From assembly GCA_026545225.1 (NCBI GenBank), contig CM048848.1, positions 13,992,853-14,056,852 of the forward strand: 64,000 nucleotides of DNA, given 5' to 3'. Numbering within the stretch: the stretch's first letter is position 1; each line of letters starts with the position of its first letter. The DNA comes from Cornus controversa (taxonomy: Eukaryota; Streptophyta; Magnoliopsida; Cornales; Cornaceae). A program made the translations under genes and the position numbers. A model generated the notes under the pieces. That model saw only the letters and a program-made list of their open reading frames with translations, was not told where the DNA came from and searched no databases. Shown here piece after piece: positions 24,101-34,977 of the stretch.

Positions 24101-24726
24101 CCTTGTTTAATGGGTCGGATTGAAGAGAAACATAGATGAAGGCGCTCGACATCGGGTTTGTGGTGTAAATGGATCAAAACTCTTTAAGAGATTTATTGAT
24201 TTCAGAATCAAGAACTGCATAGCCTCTGTCTCTCAACATCTCCATTTTATGACTATTAGTAACATAAAATAAACACAGAGAGATAATACACACACAATGA
24301 TAAATATATATACATAGAGAAAGATGGGGGATTTAAAGAAAATATCTAATACCTGAGCCGATGCTGCAAAATTTACAGTAAATAGAAGTGATATGTTGTG
24401 AGATTGAGAATCGGTGGTTTTGATCAGAGTGAGAGATAGAACTCTGATGCCTTTCTTCGTGTCTTCCTTGTTGGTTGAACGGAGTGAGAGAAATATTAGA
24501 GCTTAGGGCTTTACATGACAGAGAGAGAATGCATAGATGAGGGATGGGATTAGAGCGAGAGAGTTCACGTGAGTGAGAGAGAACACATTAGGGCTTAGGG
24601 ATTTAGAAAATATTTTTGCCTAATAGGTTTCGCAGGACTGGCGAAATTAAGGGCAGGAATTTTTTATTTTTTAGAGTAATTATTATATTTATTATTTTTA
24701 CTTATTGAGGGAAGGCAAGTCTAATC

Positions 24727-24911
24727 ATTACAGATTCTATTATTAACGAGGCATATAGTACATCGTTAATGGTACAGTTACTACAGGGTTTTAGTAGGAG
24801 TGCCGTGAAAGTCTCGTTGTTACAGGTTCTATTATTAATGAGTGGCGTAGCATCCCGTTACTGTATAGTTTCTACAGGCTTCTAGTAGGAGTGTCGTGAA
24901 AGCTCGATGCC
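24727..24911. repeat. CACTA right subterminal repeats
   Basis: Two copies of a 92-93 bp unit, each with TTACAG(A/G)TTCTATTATTAA, a TAGTAGGAGTG motif and a CGTGAAAG motif. Confidence 0.75.
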
Positions 24912-25028
24912 TATGCAACAATGAGGAGGGGTTGCCTATCTACACCGTGAAAATTCATCTTTCACGGCGTAAAACATGAGCATGTCGTGAATGTGTCATC
25001 ATAAATACCCACTTTTCTTGTAGTGGTC

Positions 25029-25943
25029 CCTAAATGGGACATTTGGACTTTAATCCCAATGTTTCACCATCATGGCCATCTATGTGCTCGTTATAGCATT
25101 ATAGTGTGTTCCCTGGGCTCTTGTACAATCTGCTCCAATCCCCATTGCATAAAAGCTCACCATTAACTCAATCTACAGGTTTCAATCGGCTAATGGACAT
25201 CCCACCAGTCGGCTAAAACCTGGGTAGTTCATTGGCTGACTAGTCTTTTATTTTGACCAACTGAATGATGTGTTTCGATCGGCTGGAGACAAGTTTCGGT
25301 CGACCAAAATAGGTCTCTACAGAACCTGCAATTACTAACTCTCGGGATCTCACAGTTTCGGTTGACTGAAGGATGGTTCAGCCGACTGAAACTTTCAAAA
25401 ACCTGTTTTCACCTATTTTCAAGACTCAACTTACCCTCCACAACATTCATAACTCAAAGGGACCTCTAAATTCACTATTTCACCCCCTCAAGCATTTCTA
25501 TAATAACCATACACGCATAATCAAACTTAAGGAGAATTAAAGTTCCTCATCCTCATCATTTAATCATACATTCATGTCCCAAAACCTTACATATGCATAC
25601 ATAGTCATAAACCATACTCAATTACATGTTTTCAAAAAATTAAAGGTCATACACATATTTAATATATGCATATAGTCCACATTCCGGACATGTATTCAAA
25701 TGTAAGCAATAAATGTTCTCAAAAGACAACTAGCTACGCTCTTTACCAACTCATGTTTGGGAGACTCTGCTACCTCCTTGGCATTTCTTGAAAAAAATAG
25801 TTAATACTCATAGGATGAGCTCCAACATGCTCAGTATAAATGTCTAAAACATAACTCCGCAAGCTTTGTGTATACCACATAAGGCATACATTTGCACTTA
25901 ATCATGTTATGCACAAAATCGTATATTTCAACCATATCATGAG
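25029..25943 (-). repeat. Tekay 3' LTR, middle segment
   Basis: LTR sequence resumes here after the CACTA duplication GTC and runs to the next insertion. It contains a 220-base cluster (25180-25405) of short inverted phrases such as CGGTCGACC, CGGTTGACTGAA and CAGCCGACTGAAA. Confidence 0.65.
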
Positions 25944-27423
25944 TGATCGTGGCTAAGTGTATCAATTAAATTATACCACTTCATAATAGAACAAATTCTT
26001 TGCATAATAGGTCTATCAAAGGGTTGTCGATCCTTTAGGACTGTGGTCGGACTGTGTTGGATAAGTGAAATTAATTCTAATTAAATTAAGAAAGAATAGG
26101 TTGCTAATTTTTATACTAAATTAACTATTGAAAGTAATTAAACAAAAACAAGATAAACTAAGGAGTGTAGAAAGTATGAGATAAATTTAGGGTTATTGAT
26201 TTCACCACTATCTTAACAATCAATGGCCAATTGAACTAACTATGGGGAATTATACCATGCATAAGTGGTGTCAGTGACTACAAGATCACCTCCAACGATC
26301 ACAATGATAACATATAATTAAGGCTAATTAAGTTATGGACTATCTTCGATTGTCATGAGTCATCTGCCTAACTACTCTACTAGAGGGTGTCGTGTGGTCC
26401 ATATTCTCTAGGCATAATCTATCAAAGCTTTTAATAATATATTCAATTATTACCATTGTGTAATAATTAGTTTCATAATCACAGAAAATAAGAGAGATTG
26501 AGTTCAATAATAATAATAATTAAGTATCTAAGACAAGATAAGAAATCATTGAAACTGAATATCTAAGACTTTTATTACTCATTTCTACAAGAAGAATCCT
26601 CTAAATTACACAATCTATGCATGAATACAAAAATCTCCAATAATTAGAACAATCAAACCATTGATGCTTAGTTAGGGCTACATCAAAACCCTAGTGGATG
26701 AACTAGCCGCTCATGGTTGAAGTGACTGTTTCAACTGTTGAGGAAGAAGATGTCATCTTCATGGAATACGTGAAAGACCTTGTTCTCCAATGATTCTCCA
26801 TTCCAAAAAGATCTCAAAGCTACTATCCAAGATCTCCCCAAACAGCCCCCCAAATTCGGCACTTTTAAACCCAAGAGAATATGAAGTGTCCCCACCTAAT
26901 TAGGAGACAATTAGGGTTTTCCCATAGGCCCTAATCAAGTGAGTTTTTCTACTGACTTTCGGCTCAAATTTTGATGCCCTAGATGCCCGATTCATGAAAT
27001 TTATATGAAATACAAAAGTGTCTAGAATCAAATTTTGTTTGACATAAATGAGAATTAGGCCGTTTTAATGCTCTAAAATAAGAGTTACGGGCTGTTTTTC
27101 AAAATAGGATTAAAAATTTATTACACGCAGAATTGGATTTCAGCCCGAAAGACCCTTAAGCAATTATAATTCTCTTGGGCCTCTTCCTTGGGCTGTTTTG
27201 AGTTAAAATATGAAGTTGAATTGATCCACTTGATTTAGGCTTCTCATAACCTTTTTGAATGTCATCTTCAAAAGCCCAAAAGCATGGTTTTAACTGAAAT
27301 AATCATTAAGGCCCTAAAAATACATAAAATACTAAAACAACGTAAAATCACAAATAATATATCACTAAGCGAATAAAATACACAATTTAAGGGGCTAGAA
27401 TGCGTAACATTCAACGCCTATCA
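25944..27423 (-). mobile_element. Athila-family solo LTR in the Tekay LTR
   Basis: 1480 bp, flanked by ATGAG on both sides (25939-25943, 27424-27428). On the minus strand it starts TGATAGGCGTTGAATGTTAC, as does the element 2 LTR. There is no internal sequence. Confidence 0.93.
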
Positions 27424-27428
27424 ATGAG

Positions 27429-28760
27429 TTACATGTAATGCAACATGATATGCACCTTTCCCACATTCCTCCTCTAAACAACCATTGGACAACACAGTCA
27501 TCCAATTCTATCTTTTAGGACTCTAATAACAGGGTCATCCCATTGTCTCATTATAAGACTCGAATAACAGGATCGTCCTATTCTTTTATCAAAAGGACTC
27601 CAATAACAGGTACATCCTATTGATCTCACATACACCCTCACAATGTGCGTGCCGTGCATGGATATGTATTTCACATGCTTATGCTAAATACGTGTATGTA
27701 GCGTAGAAGGTAACATTATAACCACTTATCATGCTTGTACATTTCCATATAATCTCACATGTATACACATTTGAATATATATCACATTTCCATATTTCAC
27801 AGCATCCATTTGTCACATAAATCGTACTTCATAGAAAATCATGCTCATTAGGAAAATTAATCAAACACGTAGATGCCACATTTGCATATATCCATAGAAC
27901 ATGTATAATTCTCCTACATTATCATACAACATGTTATATTATCACATATGATAATCCAAAGCACATAACTACATCAATTCATTGTATAATTCATTCAATT
28001 TCAAGACATAGCATGCTTAAACCTTGAGAAATACATAATTATACACAAATAACCAATTGGGTGCCATAGGCAACCAATATACTCACACAAACCCAGATTT
28101 AATGGGTTAGGCATCCCTACCTTAGTTTAGAAGAGCTTCTAAACAAAATTCCAAAATCTCTTTGAACTCAACTTTATCCAAATTCAACTTTGAGCTGATC
28201 AAACTCGAGCCCTCGTCACGTAGAACAACTTTTCTTTCTTCGGCATCTTCCAATTCAAGCTCTAAGTCCTCCAAACTCGAGGAGCATGAATAAGGAGAAT
28301 GTAGAGAGAGAGAATTCTCTTTGGCCAGCTGTTATATTGAGAGAGAATGAGAACTGAATTGTTCTCTCTTTTATTTATAACCCTAGCCTCTCTAATTTAC
28401 CAAAACGCCACTAGTCGCATAACGTACCTTCCCGAACTCCGTTTTCAGTTTTGAAAACTCCTACGGACTTGAAATCGATTCTATAATTCATCAAATATTT
28501 TATCTACTCTAACCTCAAAATTTGGTATCTTTTCAAAAATTTTGAATTTTTCGGGCCCACCGGACCCGCGTCTTGGACCTGCCTGACCCAAAAATTTCAA
28601 ATTTCACCAAACGTTCCCAAAACTTCCCCGAACCCTTATACAAGTCCCCAAACATGTATTTCACATTTAGAATGTGTATATAATCATTTAAATCACTTAT
28701 ATGACAATAAATGAAAAAAAAGAAAAAGAAAACCGGTCAAAAATGATTACGGTCTTTATA
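27429..28760 (-). repeat. Tekay 3' LTR, inner segment
   Basis: Continues the interrupted LTR to its inner end. Near 27490-27615 a short phrase of the form AGGACTC(T/C)AATAACAGG and TCATCC is repeated about four times. A CTCTCTTTTATTTATAACC stretch at 28361 reads on the minus strand as a TATA-like GGTTATAAATAAAAG. Confidence 0.6.
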
Positions 28761-28793
28761 ACCGACCCAACTTAAAAGGTTTTGTCCCTGAAA

Positions 28794-30630
28794 TCAGACC
28801 ATACCTGAAGGAAATAAGTCCAGATACTTAGAATGAACTTCCTGCTCTCACTCCCATGTAGCCTCAACATTATGGTGATGTCATAAGACGTTGACTAATG
28901 GAATAGTCTTACCTCTCAGAATTTGCTCTTGAGCGTCAAGAATCTAAATTGGTCTCTCCTTGTAGGTGACGTCCTCATCAACCTTAACGTCTACCTAACT
29001 CAAGAAATGAGATGGATCAAGCTCGTATTTCCTCAATATTGAAACATGGAATATATTATGAATATTTTTCAATTGTGGTGGCAAGGTCAACCTATAAGCT
29101 ACCTCACCGACACACTCCAAGATCTCAAATGGTCCAATGTATCTAGGCGATAACTTGCCACTCCGCCCAAAACACATTAATCCCTTCTATGGTAAAACCT
29201 TAAGAAATACATGGTCTCCCACTTCAAATGATAATGGTCACCTCCTTCTATCAGCATAGCTTTTTTGTCGACTCTGAGCTATCAACAACTACTGTCTAAT
29301 CAGCTTAATTTTTTTAGTAGTCTCATGCACAATTTCTAGTCCTAAGGCTACTATCTCACCCACCTCAGTCTAACAAACTGGAGATCTATAAGTTCTGCCA
29401 TACAATGCCTCAAATGGTGCCATCTTAATACTGGCCTGATAACTGTTGTTATATGCAAACTCCACAAGTGGCAAATGGTCCGCCAAAATCTAAAATGTAA
29501 GCACGAAGCATATCCTTCAATATCTGAATGGTATGCTTTGACTGTCTATTAGTATGAGGATGAAAGGTCGTGCTAAAATGCAACTCCGTGTCTAACACTA
29601 TCTGAAATTCTTATAAGAATCTCGAGGTAAACCGTGGATCCCTATCTAACACAATAGATACCGGAATCCCATATAACCTCATAATCTGCTCTATATACTA
29701 TCTACTAAGTCTCCTCACATCATTTGATAATCTCATGGGCAAGAAATGTGTTATCTTAGTCAGTCTATCCACAATGACCCAAACCATATCATTACCCTTG
29801 TTTGACCTTGGAAGCCCTGTGACAAAGTCCATAGTGATGTGTCCCCACTTCCACTCTACCACTAGTAATGGTTGTAATAACCCAGCTAGTTTCTGATGTT
29901 CTGCCTTCACTTGCTGACAAGTAAGGCATCTTGCCACAAACAGTGCCACATCTCTTTTTATACCCCACCATCAATATTGGCGCTTCAAATTGTGATACAT
30001 CTTTGTACCACCAAGATGGACTACAAGATGAAAGTGATGAAAGTCCCGTAATACATACTCACGATAATTAAAAGGAACAACTATAACCCTTTCAACCATA
30101 GGCCTCCATCAGAATGTAAGATCCAATCCTTTATTGTCGTATCGCTAACAATTTATGAGTGAATGGCCTCTAACTCACGATCTCGTTTCTATGCCTCAAT
30201 CACCTTGTTCACAAGCATAGGTTAAGCTACCAAGCTAAACAATGTAGCTGGCTCACTATCATCACTAAAATACAGTCCCAACTCTGAGAAATATTTCATC
30301 ATTTTCCATTCCCATATGGCTATGCTAGCTAGAGTCCTGTGAGACTTTCTGCTCAATGCATCTGCCACTACACTTGCTTTCCCTGGATGATACTGCAAAT
30401 CAAAATTGTAATCTTCCATATACTCAACTCATCATCTTTGACTTATGTTCAAGTCTTTGTAGAAGAGAAGGTACTTGAGGCTCTTATGATCCGAATACAT
30501 CTCGAATCTCTCACAATACAAGTACTGTCTCCACCCTTTCCAGCAAAGATCACTATTGCCAGTTCTAAATCATACGTAGGACAGTTATGCTCGTGAGTCT
30601 TTGATTGCCTAGACCCATAAGCAACTACTT
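28794..30630 (-). pseudogene. Tekay pol 3' part: RNase H, integrase, chromodomain
   Basis: Reading the minus strand from high to low coordinates: an RNase H end (VVAYGSRQSKTHEHNCPTYD then LELAIVIFA, 30630-30480), the NFDLQYHPGKASVVADALSR motif (about 30410-30355), the integrase zinc-binding and core region (CLTCQQVKAEHQK, then WKWGHITMDFVTGLPRS at 29920-29800 and a DRDPRFTS-like second Asp segment), the integrase tail (GKLSPRYIGPFEILECVGEV, about 29150), and a chromodomain (PLVNVL, HHHNVEATWE, SKYLDLFPSG) ending with TGA at 28794-28796. The chromodomain places it in the Tekay/Del group of Ty3/gypsy chromoviruses. Many in-frame stops and frameshifts make it non-functional. Reverse transcriptase, protease and gag should continue beyond the TRIM array, outside the window. 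Confidence 0.85.
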
Positions 30631-30916
30631 TGTAACGCCTCACCCTTGCCTGACACAATATTGTCCGCTTTAGGCTCCCCCAGATTAGAGACTTCCCAGG
30701 GGGTCACCATCCTAGTACTACTTCTAGTTAAGCACGCTTAATTGTGGAGTTCTGGTGGGTTCACAACCATCACAAATTTAAAATGTGTTGTGTCATAGAA
30801 GGGTGATGAACATACATATAGCACTTCACCTTCACCTGCCTAGGCGATATGGGATTGTGACACCCATAGTTGGCTAGTGTTCTCCCACACCACACTTACC
30901 CACAAAAGTTGTCACA
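30631..30916 (-). repeat. TRIM array: Cassandra-like LTR A1 with 5S sequence
   Basis: A 286-bp unit with TGTAACGCC and GTCACA ends on the plus strand. Bases about 30688-30752 on the minus strand match plant 5S rRNA around the internal promoter: AATTAAGCGTGCTT, AGTAGTACTAGGATGG and GACCCCCTGGGAAGTC. A 5S-derived segment within the LTR is the hallmark of Cassandra TRIMs. The unit lies in the broken RNase H frame of the Tekay element. Confidence 0.85.
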
Positions 30917-30985
30917 ATCCACTCCCTTGGAGGCCCAACATCTATGTTGGCACACTTCCAACTGGGCTTTGGCTCTAATACCATT

Positions 30986-31217
30986 TGTAACAGCCCTTTT
31001 CACTATATGGGATGATATTGTCCGCTTTGGGCTAAGCCCGCATAGTTTTGCCCTTGGGTTTTACCCCAAAAGGCCTCATACCATTTGAAGAGAACACATT
31101 ACATATAAGCACATCCCATTTTCCATGCCCAATCGATGTGGGATTACCTAACTTGTAGTTCGCCAGTGTGGTAATCACAAACACCTGTCCATAGGGTGAT
31201 CACGTTGGGTTGCCACA
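30986..31217 (-). repeat. TRIM array: second-type LTR B1
   Basis: Reverse-complement relative of the 250-bp LTR at 7940-8189. It shares GATATTGTCCGCTTTGGGC, TTTTACCCCAAAAGGCCTCA and CATATAAGCACAT landmarks. The 69 bases before it (30917-30985) are TRIM internal DNA with a reversed Met primer site (CTAATACCATTTG). Confidence 0.8.
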
Positions 31218-31287
31218 ATCCACTCCTCTAAGAGGCCCAACGTCCTTGTCGGCACACTTTTCACTAAGCTCCGACTCTAATACCATT

Positions 31288-31574
31288 TTTAACACCCTAC
31301 CCTCGCCAGACACAATATTGTCCCCTTTTGGCTTCCCTATACTAGAGACTTCCCAGGGGGTCACCCATCATAGTACTACTCCTAGTTAAGCACATTTAAC
31401 TGTGGAGTTCTAGTGGGTTCACGACCATCACAGCTTTAAAACACTTTGTGTCATAGAAGGGTGATGAACATGCATATAGCACTTCACCTTCACCTTCCCA
31501 GGCAATATGGGATCGTGACACCCGTAGCCGGCCAATGTTCGCCCATACCACACCCACCCATAGAGGTTATCACA
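31288..31574 (-). repeat. TRIM array: Cassandra-like LTR A2 with 5S sequence
   Basis: Same type as A1. The 5S-like part (about 31344-31412) reads on the minus strand AGTTAAATGTGCTT, AGTAGTACTATGATGG and GGTGACCCCCTGGGAAGTC. The C-box region is well kept; the A-box has two changes. It is preceded by a 70-base internal segment (31218-31287). Confidence 0.85.
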
Positions 31575-31643
31575 ATATATCCCCTTGGAGACCTGGCATC
31601 CCCGTTGGCATACTGTCGGTTAGGCTTTGACTCTGATACCATT

Positions 31644-31871
31644 TGTAACATCCCGCTCCACTTCATGATAATATATTGTCTACTTTGGGCCAAGCCCGCA
31701 CAATTTTGCTCTTGGGTTTTACCCCAAAAGGCCTCATACAATATGAAAAGAACACACTACATATAAGCACATTCCCTTCTCCATACCTAGGCGATGTGGG
31801 ATTGTACAACCTGTAATTTGCCAGTGTGGTACTCATAAACACCCGTCCACAAGGTTATCACGTTGGGTCGC
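31644..31871 (-). repeat. TRIM array: second-type LTR B2, truncated
   Basis: Starts TGTAACATCCCGCTCC and follows B1 closely until CACGTTGGGTCGC, where an Athila-family LTR has inserted at 31872. The last few bases should lie beyond the window. Confidence 0.78.
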
Positions 31872-32196
31872 TGATCATGGCTAAGCGTGTCAATTAAAAT
31901 TACCACTTCCCAATAGAACGAATTCTTTACAGAATAGGGCTATCGAAAAGGTGTCGAACCATAGAGACTGTATTCTTATTGTGTTGAATATGTAAGATTA
32001 ATTCTAATTAAATTAAAGGAAATAGTTTGATGATTTTTATTCTAAATTAACTAATAAAGCAATTAAATAAAGGTAAGAGAAATTATAAAGTGAAGAGAAT
32101 ATGAGATGAATCTCGGGTTATTGATTTCACCACTAACTTCACAATCGATGTTACTTGAACTAACTATGTGAAATTATATCATGCATAAGTGGTATC
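31872..32196 (-). mobile_element. Athila-family LTR fragment
   Basis: The first 325 bp match the start of the solo LTR at 25944 (TGATC(A/G)TGGCTAAG(C/T)GT and onwards). It is cut at 32196 by the plus-strand Tekay-like element. The remaining LTR is expected on the far side of that element, outside the window. Confidence 0.88.
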
Positions 32197-34797
32197 TGTA
32201 GAGACCGTGACTAATTTCAGCTAGTTTTTGTATTTTTTGCATCATAATTGCTATAAATGTATTTTGAGTGGTGTTTGACATGTTTTGAGTGTGGGGAACA
32301 TGTTTGGGAAGTGTTATTAATGTTTTGGTAAGTTTTCAGAATAATTGGAGAAGTTTAACTTTTTAGTCAAATTGGAGCCCAAGGTGCGACTTAAGTGGGC
32401 TTGAGAATCCAAAAAATTCTCAAAAAAACTTATTTTTGGGAATGAGTTAGATGAAATGTTTAGAGAGTAAAGGAAATGATTTCGAGGCCGTAAGAGTGTT
32501 TGAAATCAAAAACAGATTTTGGGAAGGTGCGTTAAGTGGCCTGGGGGTATTTTGGTCTTTTCGCAGCCTAGGAACCTTAAAAGGTCAGATCTTGTAGAGA
32601 TATTTCATATATCTCATTCTCACGCAGCTGCTCTCTCTCTTCTTTCACCCTCTACCTTCTCTCCAGCTTTTAAAGGCTTGAGACTTTGATTCAGGATTTG
32701 TCGAAGAAGAGAGATATGTAAGGGATGGCCAGCACTTCGGTTTGAACCGATCAAAGTTACAGTTCAGCAAGGTTGCCATTGCTGGGATTTTGAGAAGTGC
32801 TTTAAAGGCCTTCATTTTTGAGGTAGGGATGTTCTTTCCCATTTACTTGTCGATTCTAGGGTTTCGAGAGAAATGGTGAGAACCAGGGTTATATATTGTA
32901 CATTTTAAAATTGGTAAGAGAGTTGGGATGTGAGTGTTTTCTACTCTCTTTAGTCTCTTATGTGCAATGGGAATGTATATGGTGTTATCCATGATAAGAA
33001 GGGTGAATGAGTGTGAGAATTTGGCATGTACACTTATATGATAGGGTTTGATACATTTTGTGAAAATGTGTTAAATGAGAATATTTGTGTTATGTGATGT
33101 TATGTGAGTTGAAATGCATGCCTTCTTTATATAGAAAATGTATGCATTGGTGAAATATGACAAATATATCCTTATGTGGATTTTGTGAGCATATGTAACT
33201 TATGCTAGGGTTTTCACGTATAGATGATTATATGTGTGGATTGATGAATATGAAATACATGTTATGATCCTTTATAACTAGTGTATGTTTTGTGAACATA
33301 AATTTTAAATGCTTGATTTATCTATGTTCGAAATGCATATATGTGTCTGTTGTGAGGAAACGGGAAAAAGTAGTATAATCACCTTGGAGGACGAAGTTCT
33401 CGGTGAAAATATTGAAAGGGGTCTCATCACCTGGTAGGACCGATGTTCTCCGTGGCGCATTCCAAAAATATCTCATCACCAGGTAGGACCGATGTTCTCG
33501 GTGGTGCATTCTGTGCATACTAAAGCAGTCTCATCACCTGGTAGGACCAATGTTCTCGATGGTGTATTATAAAATTATCTCATCACTTAGTAGGATCGAT
33601 GTTCTCAATGGTGCATTTCGAAATTATCTCATCACCTGGTAGGACCGATGTTCTCGGTCGTGCATACTAAAGTGATCTCATCACCTAGTAGGACTGATGT
33701 TCTCGGTGGTGTATTTCAAAATTATCTCATCACTTGGTAGGATCGATGTTCTCAGTGGTGCATTCCCAAATTATCTTATCATTTGGTAGGACCGATGTTC
33801 TCGGTGGTGCGTACTGAAACGGTCTCAACACTTGGTAAGACTGATGTTCTCGTTGATGTAATTTTTGAAATTGTGTGGGAAGTGTCTCGGTCACATGATT
33901 TTGTCAAGAATCATTTTAGGGTATCGGGTTGAGTCCGAGAGAGAGACAAGTGAATGATGTTGCTTTCTTTTTAAATTATGAAGCATGATATGTGTTTAAT
34001 GCATTCTTATATATATGCATTGCTTGTGAATGAATGTTGTATATGTTGGATGATACATGTAATGTAGTGACATGCATTCATGTAGGTCGTGTCGGGTCGG
34101 CACTTAGGTGGGTTAGGGTATCTCTACTGAGCCGCAGTGGCGCTTGCCCCTTTCTTCCAAATTCTTTTACAGATAAGGCGCCGATGATAGATAGGACTTG
34201 AGTGTCCAAGCGGAACTTTAGTAGCACTTTTGATATACTTTTAATATTGTTAATATTGTGGCTATCCGTGCCGGCTTGTGGCACGAGACTTCATTTTGAT
34301 GTTGTAGTTTTATTTTTGAACAAATGTAACTTTGTGGTATGCTTGGATTGTAAGATTATTGTATATGGAAAGACAATGGATTTGTTTATGTAATGCTTGT
34401 TGGGAGCATTTGGTTTCATTTGATGAGTTAATGAAGTTGATGGATCGATGCGTTGAAAAACCTCAAGGATTTTTGAATGTAAAAGTCCCAGGCGCTATTT
34501 TTGGTCGATACTTATTCTATACTTGTTCGATACATCGAAGTCACTTTTTAAAGCATGCTCCGAAATTTGCCCAAACTTCAATCAGGCATAACTTCTTCGT
34601 TTTGAATCAAAATTGAACATAGTTTTTTTTTAAATCGAGTATTTTTAGACCCTCTTTCTAATGGACTAAGTATTACACTCAAATTCTAAATTCACATGAA
34701 GTTAGGTTTCGGATGCTTAGCGGTTTATGGACGTGAACCAGGCAGAATATCTACTGTTCACCCTCAATTCCTAGGAGTTGGGAATTGGGGTGTGACA
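32197..34797 (+). mobile_element. 5' LTR of plus-strand Tekay-like element
   Basis: 2601 bp, from TGTAGAGACCGTGAC to GGGTGTGACA. It is followed four bases later by a Met-type primer-binding site, which fixes the inner end. The outer end splits an Athila LTR; GTATC (32192-32196) would be the left target duplication. It contains a tandem array (33365-33870). The 3' LTR lies beyond the window because two large elements have inserted into the internal region. Confidence 0.85.
33365..33870 (+). repeat. Tandem array of about 55-60 bp in the Tekay-like LTR
   Basis: About nine degenerate copies of (T/C)TCATCACCTGGTAGGACC followed by GATGTTCTCGGTGGTGCAT and a variable spacer of about 10-20 bases. The unit is tandem and degenerate throughout. 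Confidence 0.88.
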
Positions 34798-34801
34798 AAC
34801 A

Positions 34802-34815
34802 TGGTATCAAAGCTC
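34802..34815 (+). other. Primer-binding site (tRNA-iMet type)
   Basis: TGGTATCAAAGCTC, one change from the usual TGGTATCAGAGC. Confidence 0.85.
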
Positions 34816-34977
34816 TAGGTTAGAATACCTAGGGACGAAGGGTAGTCTTGATTTAGTGATCACTTACGGTTAAGGAATAGAACAGAAGGATTTTGGCTTG
34901 AAGTTATAAATTGCTTATGTGAAACTTGATGTATGCTTACATTTTCATAACATTTTTCTTATTATGCATATAGCAAG

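Larger units (their letters stand above)
12145..25025. mobile_element. Non-autonomous CACTA (En/Spm) transposon
   Basis: A 12,881-bp element. It starts CACTACAAGAAAGAAGG and ends CCCACTTTTCTTGTAGTG, the CACTA terminal inverted repeat, and is flanked by a 3-bp duplication GTC (12142-12144 and 25026-25028). Subterminal repeats are present: a unit of about 112 bp twice at the left (12262-12365, 12377-12478) and a unit of about 93 bp twice at the right (24727-24818, 24820-24911). No tnp2-like transposase was recognised. Inside are an Athila-family solo LTR, an exon of a ubiquitin-conjugating enzyme and pieces of an L1 LINE, so it is a capture-type, non-autonomous element. Confidence 0.92.
11875..28760 (-). 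mobile_element. 3' LTR of minus-strand Tekay element, interrupted
   Basis: The outer end is TGTCACGCCCC at 11875, directly abutting truncated host sequence. The inner end lies at about 28760, where CCGGTCAAAAATGATTACGG and TCTTTATA meet internal DNA just downstream of the chromodomain stop. Subtracting the CACTA element (12145-25025) and a solo LTR (25944-27423) leaves about 2.5 kb of LTR, close to the 2.6-kb LTR of the plus-strand Tekay copy. The terminal CA appears mutated to TA. The LTR holds a cluster of TCGGTCGAC / GTCGGCTGAAA-like motifs (25180-25405). The 5' LTR must lie beyond the window. Confidence 0.75.

Noticed and set aside
30688-30752. 5S rRNA gene
   Set aside because: Only a promoter-containing part of 5S is present, embedded in TRIM LTRs, with changes and no flanking 5S sequence.
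33365-33870. Regularly spaced repeats that could suggest a CRISPR array
   Set aside because: Units are tandem, degenerate and located in a plant LTR; there are no constant repeats with unique spacers and no cas genes.
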